A program made the position numbers and the translations under genes. Positions 7,159 through 15,484 of a stretch of DNA of 33,769 bases are shown piece by piece. Every line of letters begins with the position of its first letter. The stretch's first letter is position 1. The notes below the pieces were generated by a model. The model had not been told where the DNA came from. It saw only the letters and a program-made list of their open reading frames with translations, and made no database searches. The DNA comes from an uncultured Balneola sp. (lineage in GTDB: Bacteria; Bacteroidota; Rhodothermia; Balneolales; Balneolaceae): contig CABZWK010000015.1 of assembly GCA_902529365.1 (NCBI GenBank), forward strand, positions 1 through 33,769, read 5' to 3'.

Positions 7159-8325
7159 TTAGAATCGGATAACAGCATGGAATCCAAATCCAGTTTGTTT
7201 ATAAGTTATACGATCTTTGTTTGACAATTTAATAGTTTCACCAGCTAGCATTAGATTCCCAAATACCGAAATGCCAATATTTTTGCTTAGATTGAATTGC
7301 AGTCCAGGTTCTAACATAAACATTTCTCCTTCTTGGTTGCCAAGAGGGAATTGTGTATTTAGTTTGGAATAGAATACTACACGATATTCATCTATATCTG
7401 GAATTTTTTCTGATAGAGCTTGATAATAAATCAAGCCTATATCAAACAGAGAGATGTCAAATAGAGTTAAATCTCTATTTCGAGATCTAATTATATGATA
7501 ACCTGCAGTAAAACCAATATAAGAGCTATTTTCTAGATCTAAAGGCTGTCTATAGGTAAATGTTATACTGAAATCAGTAAGAGCTTGTCGTAATACTGTA
7601 TCGGCTTGATGTGTGAATGTATTCGCTGTGGAATCAGCACCCGTACCCGTAGTGTCGTTAGTTGTAGTAGTTGTCGTTGCGTATTGATTCCTATACCAAG
7701 TATCGGATGATCTAGTAGTAATTCCAAAACTGACCAATTTCTGTGAACCTTGATTCAATGTAGGTAAAACTATAGGTGGGTTTGAAATAAATGAATTGTT
7801 CCAAACTACTTCACGGGATTGTGGATTCATTACGCGTATACTAATGACTAACCCTTCAGGTTCTCTCCGTTGTAGACTTAACTCAACAAGACCTTGAACA
7901 CCATATTTATAAGAAATCTCCTCTAGCATATCTGGAGACACATCTGCTAGAGAACGTCCTTGCATGTTTAATATTTGTAAGGTCGAATCATTTCCAACTA
8001 TCTTAAGTTTGTCATTTGGTTCTAATTCAGGCGGTGATAATACGGTAAGTCCTGCATAATTCCGCAGAGAATACTCAATTTCTGCACGTATATATTCAAC
8101 TTCTTCATTTGTGAATCTAAGGGCTGAATAATTTATTTTATATATAGCTATACGGCGTACTGAAGCAGGAAAATCAGCCAAATTTGGGTTTAACTGCTCT
8201 TGAATCTTTTCAATCATATATGGGTCACCTTGCTCATGGGTGAAAATTTGAGCAGAGACATAAACTGTATTTACTAATCCTCCAAAAGTTAGGACCAATA
8301 GTAGATTGAATAATCTTTTCATCAT
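7159..8325 (-). CDS. CsgG/FlgT-like domain fused to an outer-membrane beta-barrel
   Basis: Signal peptide at about 1-25 (ends VSAQ). Residues 55-180 look like a CsgG/LpoB/FlgT-type alpha-beta domain: RRIAIYKINYSAL, then EEVEYIRAEIEYSLRNYAGLTVLS, then YGVQGLVELSLQ and ISIRVMNPQSREVVW. A Thr/Asn/Gly/Asp-rich linker (about 212-236) leads to about 140 residues of alternating aromatic strands ending GFHAVIRF. The terminal Phe is typical of an outer-membrane barrel's last strand. CsgG-related FlgT forms the H-ring at the base of the Vibrio flagellum, so an outer-membrane collar for the motor is a fair guess. The stop of the upstream FliG-like gene abuts this ATG (a second ATG follows at 8322), indicating tight translational coupling. 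Confidence 0.7.
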   Translation of the reverse strand: MMKRLFNLLLVLTFGGLVNTVYVSAQIFTHEQGDPYMIEKIQEQLNPNLADFPASVRRIAIYKINYSALRFTNEEVEYIRAEIEYSLRNYAGLTVLSPPELEPNDKLKIVGNDSTLQILNMQGRSLADVSPDMLEEISYKYGVQGLVELSLQRREPEGLVISIRVMNPQSREVVWNNSFISNPPIVLPTLNQGSQKLVSFGITTRSSDTWYRNQYATTTTTTNDTTGTGADSTANTFTHQADTVLRQALTDFSITFTYRQPLDLENSSYIGFTAGYHIIRSRNRDLTLFDISLFDIGLIYYQALSEKIPDIDEYRVVFYSKLNTQFPLGNQEGEMFMLEPGLQFNLSKNIGISVFGNLMLAGETIKLSNKDRITYKQTGFGFHAVIRF

Positions 8326-10290
8326 CTATGCTTCTGTTTTCATTTTACGACGTACAGCGTAAAGAATAGTTTTTTGAGCATCCTCTACTTCTGAATTAGT
8401 AGCATCAGAAGGCATTTCTATTTCACTTAAAATAAGCTGTTGATCTCGTTTAGTACGAGACTTAAGTACTTTTTCTCTGACTGCAGCTGGTGCAGTTCGT
8501 AAAGCTAAAATAAGTGTTTCAGAAGGTATTTCATCAAGCGCTGATTTTATTAATTCAATTTTTACTTTAGGTAAATCATCAAATCCGATAAAATACTTTT
8601 TAATTTTTTTAGCTAATTCTAAATCTTGTTCTGCAATAGAGGCAACGTATGCATCTTGTTCAGAAAGTGGCATAGTTTCAATTGTATTTAAAATAGTTTC
8701 AACACCGTCTGCTGCAACATATTTCATGTCTGAAATATCTAATGCTTTATTCGAAAAATGAGAAGCAACTTTTTTATAAACTGAAATGGGTATGTTATTA
8801 ATCTTACCCATTTTTAAGAGTACGGATATACGCTTATCTTCATCCATTTTTTGTAAAATAATACCAGCTCTCTCGCCAGCAACTTGTGCTAGTAATATAG
8901 AAATCATTTCATTAGACTCTTCTTTCATTAGATGTAGAATTTGATGGTCTGTCAACTGATCAACAAAATCGAATAGGCTGTTTTGCGATTCTCCAGATTC
9001 TGTAGGTGCTTTATATGTTGTAATGCTACTGCGGAAATTTTCCGTTTCATCTATTCTTTCTTCGAGAGTAAGGCTTCCAGAATTATCTATACCGTAATTA
9101 ATTAGTTCATAAATATTGGAACTCATATAAGGTTTTAAAATGTTAATGAGCTTCTCATCAACACTAACTAGGCTTTTTACAGCTTTAGCTGTACCTTGCT
9201 CGTTATCATTTATGATCCATTCGGTTAATATATCTGCAACAATTTTAGGTTTACTTATGCATATATTTGCTATAAAAGTTTTATCACCTTCAAATTTTGC
9301 CATTTCTTTAACGGTAGGACCAATTTGAGATTCTGGTGGTATTGTTCCGGGGATTACAGGCGTTCCAGATATTATAGGCGCTCCAGAAATTCCAGGTTTA
9401 TCAGCTTGATGTACTGGTTTTTTAAACCCTTGGTCTTGTACTAATTGTTCTTCATTTTTACTTTTAGATTTTCTAGATATTGCAAATAGTAAAGAGGATA
9501 TAAACAACAGGCCTAGTGCAATAATAACATAGAGAAGATGTTCTGGGTTATTCCAGTCAATACCCAAAAACTCTTTCTTTTCTCTTTCAAGTGTTATCAT
9601 TTGAATTATTGTATCAGGTGAAGCTGGGATAAACGTATTATCGGTGCTTTCTTCTCTCTCTTCTTCAGTCTGTGTGACTATATTATCAGATCGATTAGTC
9701 GTATCAAGTTGTGTAATTATACTTCGTGAAGGAGTATTTTTAATATTTTGATTAATGGCTCTGTTATTCCTAGGAAATACCGTCTTGTTGACAGAAACAA
9801 TGTCACCCCGAAATTCATCTGCATTGGCAATTAATGAGGCGGCTTCTTCAACGAAATCTACATCTTCATCACTGTATGAGGTATCTACGAGGACCTTAAT
9901 GTTCAGCCTAGTAAGTTGAAAACGTGCATCAAATCCAGATGCCTTTATACTGTCTTGCCCCGTGGGCCTATTTGACTGAAGATTGGGCGGTATAAAGGGG
10001 AGACCAGGTAGATTCTCAATTTTAATATCTTCTTGTGGTTGAACGACTTGATACCCTTTTGGGACTAAAATACGTTCTAATGTAGCCTTAACATCAACAA
10101 TAAACGTGCCCTCTCGGTAATAATCCGAGAGCGCATTATCTAAAATTACTTCGTAGTATCGCTCGTACTTAGCCGCTTCTTCCTGCGCATCTGAAGACGA
10201 GTTCTGTCCGGGCACTATTTGCCCAGTTACGATCATACTCTGAAGCGCAATAATGCTCGTAAGAGCAAGAATTTTAAGATTTCCTGCCAT
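8326..10290 (-). CDS. FliF-RBM3-like periplasmic domain, TM helix and FliG-like region in one membrane protein
   Basis: Founder gene of the motor operon, 654 residues. An N-terminal signal or anchor helix spans about 5-23. A periplasmic domain at 42-175 resembles the third ring-building motif of FliF: YYEVILDNALSDYY, then RLNIKVLVDTSYSDED and EFRGDIVSVNKTVFP, paralleling FliF 'RLSVAVVV...RGDTLNVVNSPF'. A variable stretch is followed by one transmembrane helix (251-271), a basic stop (RKSKSK) and a Pro/Gly linker (299-320). Cytoplasmic residues 330-654 read as FliG: helical N/M-like repeats, then a C-terminal domain with FIGFDDL (567-573), TLILALRTAPAAVREKVLK and SEVEDAQKTILYAVRR. Aligned without gaps to the E. 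coli torque helix, Lys264, Arg281 and Asp289 become Arg598, Arg615 and Glu623; Asp288 and Arg297 become Ser622 and Thr631. The EHPQ motif of FliG-M is degenerate. Confidence 0.85.
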   Translation of the reverse strand: MAGNLKILALTSIIALQSMIVTGQIVPGQNSSSDAQEEAAKYERYYEVILDNALSDYYREGTFIVDVKATLERILVPKGYQVVQPQEDIKIENLPGLPFIPPNLQSNRPTGQDSIKASGFDARFQLTRLNIKVLVDTSYSDEDVDFVEEAASLIANADEFRGDIVSVNKTVFPRNNRAINQNIKNTPSRSIITQLDTTNRSDNIVTQTEEEREESTDNTFIPASPDTIIQMITLEREKKEFLGIDWNNPEHLLYVIIALGLLFISSLLFAISRKSKSKNEEQLVQDQGFKKPVHQADKPGISGAPIISGTPVIPGTIPPESQIGPTVKEMAKFEGDKTFIANICISKPKIVADILTEWIINDNEQGTAKAVKSLVSVDEKLINILKPYMSSNIYELINYGIDNSGSLTLEERIDETENFRSSITTYKAPTESGESQNSLFDFVDQLTDHQILHLMKEESNEMISILLAQVAGERAGIILQKMDEDKRISVLLKMGKINNIPISVYKKVASHFSNKALDISDMKYVAADGVETILNTIETMPLSEQDAYVASIAEQDLELAKKIKKYFIGFDDLPKVKIELIKSALDEIPSETLILALRTAPAAVREKVLKSRTKRDQQLILSEIEMPSDATNSEVEDAQKTILYAVRRKMKTEA

Positions 10291-10327
10291 GATTTAACCC
10301 CCGCAGAAGGTATTGTATTTAAGCTCT

Positions 10328-10356
10328 AACGTAGATGATATTAGATACATCGTCAA
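10328..10356 (-). promoter_or_regulatory. candidate promoter of the motor operon
   Basis: On the minus strand TTGACG (10356-10351), a 17-base spacer and TACGTT (10333-10328) make a sigma70-like pair about 38 bases upstream of the ATG at 10290. A GGGGG run sits about eight bases before the ATG and could serve as ribosome-binding site. The -10 element is weak, and promoters in this phylum may follow another consensus. Confidence 0.3.
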
Positions 10357-10464
10357 GTATGCGAAAATTTTTTGGGTTTTCCACATTTATATATAAAATA
10401 AGTAGAATATTAATCTAATGATAATAATATTGAGAATTATTGGTATGCAGATGTTTAGGATAGA

Positions 10465-10500
10465 ATAAGTTTCTTATAACATGATATGAAATAAACTTAT
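10465..10500. repeat. inverted repeat between sufE and the motor operon
   Basis: ATAAGTTT (10465-10472) and AAACTTAT (10493-10500) form perfect 8-bp arms around a 20-base AT-rich centre. It lies in the 261-base gap upstream of the motor operon and downstream of sufE. There is no T-run to make it a clear terminator; an operator or weak transcript end is possible. Confidence 0.35.
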
Positions 10501-10551
10501 CCACACTGCGAACTACGTAAAAACACATAGGTTGTGCATGTGCTGAAATAC

Positions 10552-10986
10552 TTATGACTTGGAAGAGAAGGCTAGCGCATAGATTTTCATTTGCCTAACC
10601 ATAGAAGCTAAGCCATTAGCTCTGGTAGGCGAGAGATGATCACTCATTCCAATTTCAGTGATAAAGGTAGGCTCTGTTTTCAAAATAGCGGTAGGGGTTT
10701 GATGGCTATACAAGCGTATCATCAATGCTACAAGTCCTTTAGTGATAGCAGCGTCACTGTCTGCCTCGAATACAATCCGCCCATCATTGAGTTCAGCATG
10801 CAGCCAAACTTGGCTTTGACAGCCTTTAACAATATTGCTATCTATTTTTTTTGAACTATTGAGTGGGGGAAGTTTAGATCCGAGTTTAATGATATACTTA
10901 TAGCGTTCAATCCAATCCTCGAAAAGATTAAATTCTTTGACAATTCTATTTTGTGTGTCTTCAATACCTATTTCGGGCTGCGACAT
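10552..10986 (-). CDS. sufE: SufE-like sulfur acceptor for Fe-S cluster assembly
   Basis: Takes persulfide sulfur from the cysteine desulfurase SufS and passes it to the SufBCD scaffold. The 144-residue length is normal. The signature VKGCQSQVWL holds the sulfur-accepting Cys56. Other family features include WIERYKYIIKLGSKLPPL near residue 25 and SPTRANGLASM near the C-terminus. No other suf gene is nearby, so this is a detached sufE. It starts eight bases downstream of the PAS gene stop, so the two may be co-transcribed. Confidence 0.92.
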   Translation of the reverse strand: MSQPEIGIEDTQNRIVKEFNLFEDWIERYKYIIKLGSKLPPLNSSKKIDSNIVKGCQSQVWLHAELNDGRIVFEADSDAAITKGLVALMIRLYSHQTPTAILKTEPTFITEIGMSDHLSPTRANGLASMVRQMKIYALAFSSKS

Positions 10987-10994
10987 ATAGACAC

Positions 10995-11873
10995 TTAAAT
11001 TTCTTTTAACTCTAGCTTACCTACTGACTTTACAGTTGAAATTTTGTTACTGGTATCGTCTTTTACGGGACTGAATGACTGATAAATTGTTTGGTATTCG
11101 TCAGAACCAGGTACTTTATATCGAAATAACTCTGAAACAGTTTTACCTTCAAACGCACTGCTTAGAGCTTGCTCTATCATGGCAATATCATTTAGATGTA
11201 TAACACTCTCCAATCCTTTTTTAAAAATATCGTCTGAGCCGAATCCAGTCACTTCTTCGAAAGCCTCATTGATGTATTTGCAATTGAAGCCTGATTCATC
11301 CTTCGAAAACTTGAGAATGAATTCTTCTCTTTGTTTCAATAAGGATCCAAAATCAGTATTGAAAATAGCCTTAGCACTTTCTTTTTTCTCTGTAACATCT
11401 CGTTGATATGACACCCAATGAGTAACCTCACCCTGTGCATTCATTAAGGGATGAATATCCCACTGGTTAATGAACTCTGAGCCATCTTTGCGATAGTTGA
11501 TGGTGTGACCAAAGAATGCCTGACCTTCTATTAATCGTCTTTTGAGACGTTCCAAAATAGCCCGGTCAGTTTTAGCACCTTGAAGGATTCGTGGTGTCTT
11601 ACCAAGTACTTCTTGTTTTGTATATCCAGTCATTCTGGTAAAACCGTCATTCACATAAACAATTCTTGGCCCAGGTTTTTCCAAGCTAAGTTCGGTGATT
11701 ATGATAGAATCATAATCATTTCGAATCGCGCTTTCAAGCAAATCTAACTGATGTTTTAGTGTAGCAATTTGATCTTCTTGTGACTTAAAAGCGCCTTCAA
11801 GCCTTGCTTGGGTATCGGCGTCTTTGGCAAAATTCTTGATTTCGTTTAATTCAAATGGTTTATTGTGCTTCAT
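10995..11873 (-). CDS. double PAS-domain protein without output domain (first PAS LOV-like, no photoactive Cys)
   Basis: Sensory protein of 292 residues. After a short helical N-terminus comes a PAS domain (about 48-160) with IVYVNDGFTRMTGYTKQEV and GKTPRILQGAKTD. The latter is the position of the LOV core (GxNCRFLQ), but the photoreactive Cys is Pro here, so blue-light adduct chemistry is not expected. The domain ends with a PAC-like VSYQRDVTEKK. A second, more diverged PAS (about 172-285) contains CKYINEAFEEVTGFGSDDI. There is no histidine kinase, GGDEF, HTH or methyl-accepting region, so it probably signals by protein contact. It is followed closely by sufE; whether the two are linked in function is unknown. 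Confidence 0.85.
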   Translation of the reverse strand: MKHNKPFELNEIKNFAKDADTQARLEGAFKSQEDQIATLKHQLDLLESAIRNDYDSIIITELSLEKPGPRIVYVNDGFTRMTGYTKQEVLGKTPRILQGAKTDRAILERLKRRLIEGQAFFGHTINYRKDGSEFINQWDIHPLMNAQGEVTHWVSYQRDVTEKKESAKAIFNTDFGSLLKQREEFILKFSKDESGFNCKYINEAFEEVTGFGSDDIFKKGLESVIHLNDIAMIEQALSSAFEGKTVSELFRYKVPGSDEYQTIYQSFSPVKDDTSNKISTVKSVGKLELKEI

Positions 11874-12008
11874 AGTGCCATTTTGGTCTCGAAGAGTTTT
11901 TCACATTGTAGGTCAGCAACTAAACGAGGAATAGTGGTTAATCATTCCACAACTTCAAACAAATAAATGGATGACCTAATATTAGCTTATCTTGAAACAA
12001 TTACAGGA

Positions 12009-12037
12009 TAAAAAAAGGGGGACTATTGCCCCCCTTT
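12009..12037 (-). terminator. rho-independent terminator, minus strand, with no annotated gene just upstream
   Basis: On the minus strand AAAGGGGG (12037-12030), an 8-base loop, CCCCCTTT (12021-12014) and then further T residues form a strong intrinsic terminator. The plus strand lacks a T-run after the stem, so direction is minus. The nearest upstream gene (meaB) ends 290 bases away, which suggests a short transcript between. Confidence 0.75.
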
Positions 12038-12210
12038 CCTCACTCACTCATCGAAGTAGCAGCATCGCTTTAGCTTAGCTGCACGCTCATTAAAATTAAT
12101 TTAAACCTACACGTTTATGTGAATTCATACAGTTTAATTCATCGCCCAAACACCATGATTTCATGTGCACGTTATTAACGGTCATAGTGGCTTATCGCCT
12201 ATCTTATTAT
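12010..12210 (-). ncRNA. candidate small RNA or tiny ORF in a 453-base spacer (11874-12326)
   Basis: The 453-base gap between the PAS gene and meaB holds one strong signal, the terminator at 12009-12037, and no long ORF. Upstream of it on the minus strand lies a moderately structured stretch, including a GCAGC/GCTGC stem around 12057-12085. There is also a 29-codon frame at 12185-12096 (MTVNNVHMKSW...) with no ribosome-binding site. A small RNA of about 150-200 nt ending at the terminator is the simplest reading. Its 5' end is a guess, and a long 3' untranslated region of meaB is the main alternative. I see nothing else in the spacer apart from AT-rich sequence at 12200-12326. Confidence 0.3.
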
Positions 12211-12326
12211 TGAATAAATATAATATTGTAAGCGCTTTTTTGCTAGTATAAAGTATGTTTTTGAATAATATTTTTTTAGGTCATCAAAAACTTTTCTAAA
12301 TAGGCTAAAACCTTAAAATGAAGGGT

Positions 12327-13340
12327 TTAATCCTTACTAAATAGTGACTGCGAGAATTCTTGAGCTGCTTCTACAACACTTTTTTTACCGGATTGGATCT
12401 CTTTTATGAGCGCGTTTCGAATAGAGCTAGTGTGCCTGGCTGCCTGCAAATAGTGAAGCCAATAGTACTCACATAATTTTTGAAACCAGTGTACTTGTTG
12501 GAGTTTTCTTTTGTGCTCAAAGAATCCCTCTGCTAAAGCTTGTTCCAGAAATTTAGTTATGGCTTGCCAACTTTCAGTGATCCCAATGTCTTGGGTCGAA
12601 CTGACCCCTAAGGTCGGTACTTGGTAGTTTTTAAGGGAATGATTGATTAGTTGGGAAGTAGATTGTAACGATTGTAGTGTTTGTTGAGCTAATGATATTG
12701 TCATTCCGTCCATTTTATTCACCAATAAAACATCTGCAAATTCTAATACTCCTCGTTTAATCCCTTGTAATTCATCCCCAGTTCCAGGTTGGTTAAGCAA
12801 AACAAAACAGTCCACCATATCTGCTACTGCACCTTCACTTTGCCCAATTCCGACAGTTTCTATAAGAATAATGGAATAACCAGCTAGTTCACATAAGCTC
12901 ATGATTGATTGAGTAGCGTGGGTAACTCCACCAAGAACTTGTTGAGAAGGTGAAGGGCGTATGAAGGCATTTGGCTGGGTGCTCAACCGATCCATCCTGG
13001 TTTTATCACCTAGAATAGAACCGCCAGATAGTTGGCTACTAGGATCAACAGCTAACACACATACTCGGTGTCCTAGCGAAAGTAGGTGCATCCCCAAGGA
13101 TTCTATATAGCTACTTTTTCCTACCCCAGGAGGGCCTGATATTCCTATTCTTATCGTTGGCGCATGTTCGGTAGCATTGAGTCGTGCCAAGATTTCTTTA
13201 AGTAGGTTTCCAGCCCTATGCTGATCTTCTGTCCGAGTACTTTCAAGCAGTGTAATTGCCCGAGAAAGACTTCTTATTTGCCCATTTTCAATGGAATTTA
13301 TCCATTCCGAAATGGAAGTATGATCGCTGGATTCCTTCAT
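12327..13340 (-). CDS. meaB: MeaB/ArgK-type G3E GTPase, methylmalonyl-CoA mutase chaperone
   Basis: GTPase that guards and reloads adenosylcobalamin-dependent methylmalonyl-CoA mutase. Walker A GPPGVGKSS is at 69-77, Asp99 in AVDPSSQLSGGSILGDKTRM, ETVGIGQSE at 161-169, and the guanine-specificity motif NKMDG at 208-212. All are the standard MeaB motifs, and 337 residues is normal. Its start is three bases after the stop of the mutase gene, so the chaperone is translated together with its client. Confidence 0.95.
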   Translation of the reverse strand: MKESSDHTSISEWINSIENGQIRSLSRAITLLESTRTEDQHRAGNLLKEILARLNATEHAPTIRIGISGPPGVGKSSYIESLGMHLLSLGHRVCVLAVDPSSQLSGGSILGDKTRMDRLSTQPNAFIRPSPSQQVLGGVTHATQSIMSLCELAGYSIILIETVGIGQSEGAVADMVDCFVLLNQPGTGDELQGIKRGVLEFADVLLVNKMDGMTISLAQQTLQSLQSTSQLINHSLKNYQVPTLGVSSTQDIGITESWQAITKFLEQALAEGFFEHKRKLQQVHWFQKLCEYYWLHYLQAARHTSSIRNALIKEIQSGKKSVVEAAQEFSQSLFSKD

Positions 13341-13343
13341 AAA

Positions 13344-15425
13344 TTAACTCGAGACTATTTGATCTTCTAATGCGGTAAGTATAGATTGTGCTGCTTCGGT
13401 TATGGGTGTTCCTGGGCCAAAAATAGCAGTTACTCCGTCTGCTTTCAATTTAGCGTAATCCTGTTCTGGTATCACGCCACCTGCCACTATGATCATATCG
13501 TCAACACCTTGCTTCGTAAGTCCCTTGATTAGTGCTGGTATCAATGCTTTATGTCCACCGGCTAAACTTGATACCCCTACCACATGCACATCATTTTCGA
13601 TGGCCTGTTTTACTACTTCATCCGGCGTGGAGAAAAGACTACCCATATCCACATCAAATCCTAAATCTGCAAATGCGGTGGCAATGACTTTTGCTCCTCG
13701 GTCATGTCCATCTTGCCCCATTTTTACAATGAGCATACGAGGTTGTCGCCCTAATGATTGTGCTAATGTGCGCACCTGTACTTTTAATTGCTCGAAAGCT
13801 GAATCTTTTTCATACACTTTGCTATATACTCCTTTTATTGTAGAATGATGTGCACTATGTCGCCCCCAAACGCGTTCTAGCGCTTCAGAAATTTCACCAA
13901 TGGTAGCTCGTGCCCGAGCGGCTTCAATAGCGACGGATAAAATATTTTGCTTGGATGATTTTGCAGCTTCTACAAGAGCGGTCAAACGTATTTCCACAAG
14001 TTCATTATCTCTGTTCTGTTTAAGAAGCGAGAGTTGTTTTTCTTGAGACTGCCGGACTTTTGAATGATCAATGTCACGAACATCCATGGGTGTTTGATCA
14101 GGGCTCTTATATTTATTAACCCCCACAATAGTTTCAATTCCTTTGTCTATACTAGCTTGGCGTATAGCTGCGGAAGCTTCAATTTTCCTTTGTGGAAAGC
14201 CTTGTTCAATAGCTCGTGTCATTCCACCCATGGCCCTAATTTCTGCAATAAGTTCTTTGGCTTTGGTATATAAATCATGAGTGAGTGATTCCATTGCATA
14301 GGAGCCAGCAAAAGGGTCAATTATGTGAGTCACATCGGTTTCTTCTTGTAAAATAAGCTGGGTATTACGGGCAATCCGAGCGGCTGTTTCTGTAGGCAGG
14401 GAGAGCGCTTCGTCGTAACTATTAGTATGAAGGGACTGAGTCCCACCAAAAATAGCGGCGATAGCTTCAACCGTAGTTCGAACGATGTTATTTAAGGGGT
14501 CTTGTGCTGTTAATGACCAACCAGATGTTTGGCAATGGGTGCGTAACATGGTGGATTTGGGATTTTTTGGCTCAAATAAATCCTGCATTAGTTCTGCCCA
14601 CAATTCTCTCGCAGCGCGTAGTTTGGCAATCTCTGTGAGCATATTCATTCCAATACCAAAAAAGAAGGAAAGCCGAGGAGCAAACTCGTCTACATCAAGA
14701 CCTCGATCAACAGCCGTTCCAACATATTCTAGCCCATTTGCAATAGTGAAAGCTAATTCTAGCACTTCATTTGCACCTGCTTCTTGCATATGGTAGCCTG
14801 AAATAGAAATCGAATTGAATTTAGGCATATACTGGCATGTATAGTCAATAATATCGGAGACTAAACGCATAGACGGGGTAGGGGGATATATATATGTATT
14901 GCGAACCATGAATTCTTTTAGAATATCATTTTGAATGGTTCCACTGAGTTGATCTTGGGAAACGCCTTGTTCCTCCGCTGCTACAATATATGCCGCCATA
15001 ATGGGGATAACAGACCCGTTCATTGTCATTGATACGGACATTTTATCCAGTGGAATCCCATTGAAGAGTTGTTTCATATCTTCCACTGAATCAATAGCTA
15101 CACCAGCTTTTCCTACATCACCCACTACCCTTGGATGATCTGAATCATAACCTCTATGTGTGGCTAAATCAAAGGCTACACTCAGGCCTTTTTGTCCATT
15201 TTCAAGTGCATTTCGGTAGAAAGCATTGGACTCCTCAGCTGTTGAAAATCCTGCATACTGCCGAATAGTCCAAGGCCTACCGGTATACATGCTACTATAT
15301 GGTCCCATACGATAAGGGAATTCGCCTGGATTTTGTGGTTTAATACACCTTTTTATGAGGTCATCAGGCGTATATAAAGCCTTTTTTTGGAGTTGTTCGG
15401 CGTCTTGGGACAGAAATTCACTCAT
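13344..15425 (-). CDS. methylmalonyl-CoA mutase, catalytic (B12-binding) chain
   Basis: Interconverts (R)-methylmalonyl-CoA and succinyl-CoA using adenosylcobalamin, linking propionate and odd-chain or amino-acid breakdown with the TCA cycle. The TIM-barrel half shows [23 protein letters not shown] and [16 protein letters not shown]. The cobalamin-binding half has DGHDRG (572-577) with cobalt-ligating His574, followed by [13 protein letters not shown] and GPGTPI. The 693 residues are slightly short for the large subunit but complete. No small-subunit gene is adjacent (smc lies upstream), so the enzyme may be a homodimer like E. coli Sbm, or the partner is elsewhere. Co-directional with meaB, three bases apart. 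Confidence 0.94.
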   Translation of the reverse strand: MSEFLSQDAEQLQKKALYTPDDLIKRCIKPQNPGEFPYRMGPYSSMYTGRPWTIRQYAGFSTAEESNAFYRNALENGQKGLSVAFDLATHRGYDSDHPRVVGDVGKAGVAIDSVEDMKQLFNGIPLDKMSVSMTMNGSVIPIMAAYIVAAEEQGVSQDQLSGTIQNDILKEFMVRNTYIYPPTPSMRLVSDIIDYTCQYMPKFNSISISGYHMQEAGANEVLELAFTIANGLEYVGTAVDRGLDVDEFAPRLSFFFGIGMNMLTEIAKLRAARELWAELMQDLFEPKNPKSTMLRTHCQTSGWSLTAQDPLNNIVRTTVEAIAAIFGGTQSLHTNSYDEALSLPTETAARIARNTQLILQEETDVTHIIDPFAGSYAMESLTHDLYTKAKELIAEIRAMGGMTRAIEQGFPQRKIEASAAIRQASIDKGIETIVGVNKYKSPDQTPMDVRDIDHSKVRQSQEKQLSLLKQNRDNELVEIRLTALVEAAKSSKQNILSVAIEAARARATIGEISEALERVWGRHSAHHSTIKGVYSKVYEKDSAFEQLKVQVRTLAQSLGRQPRMLIVKMGQDGHDRGAKVIATAFADLGFDVDMGSLFSTPDEVVKQAIENDVHVVGVSSLAGGHKALIPALIKGLTKQGVDDMIIVAGGVIPEQDYAKLKADGVTAIFGPGTPITEAAQSILTALEDQIVSS

Positions 15426-15484
15426 CGAATACGAATTAAGAGGTTTATATGGGTAGAATATGCAATAAACTAAGAAGTAGCCTT

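Noticed and set aside
7146-7187. Upstream ATG for the TPR lipoprotein
   Set aside because: It would overlap the preceding gene and put 14 hydrophilic residues before the signal peptide.
5013-10290. Ordinary flagellar gene cluster
   Set aside because: No export, rod, hook, filament, FliM or FliN gene is present, and the FliG-like protein has its own signal or anchor helix, periplasmic domain and TM segment, unlike flagellar FliG. A flagellum encoded elsewhere cannot be excluded from this window.
12096-12185. 29-codon ORF as a confident protein gene
   Set aside because: There is no ribosome-binding site and no recognisable motif. It is kept only as part of the candidate small-RNA region.
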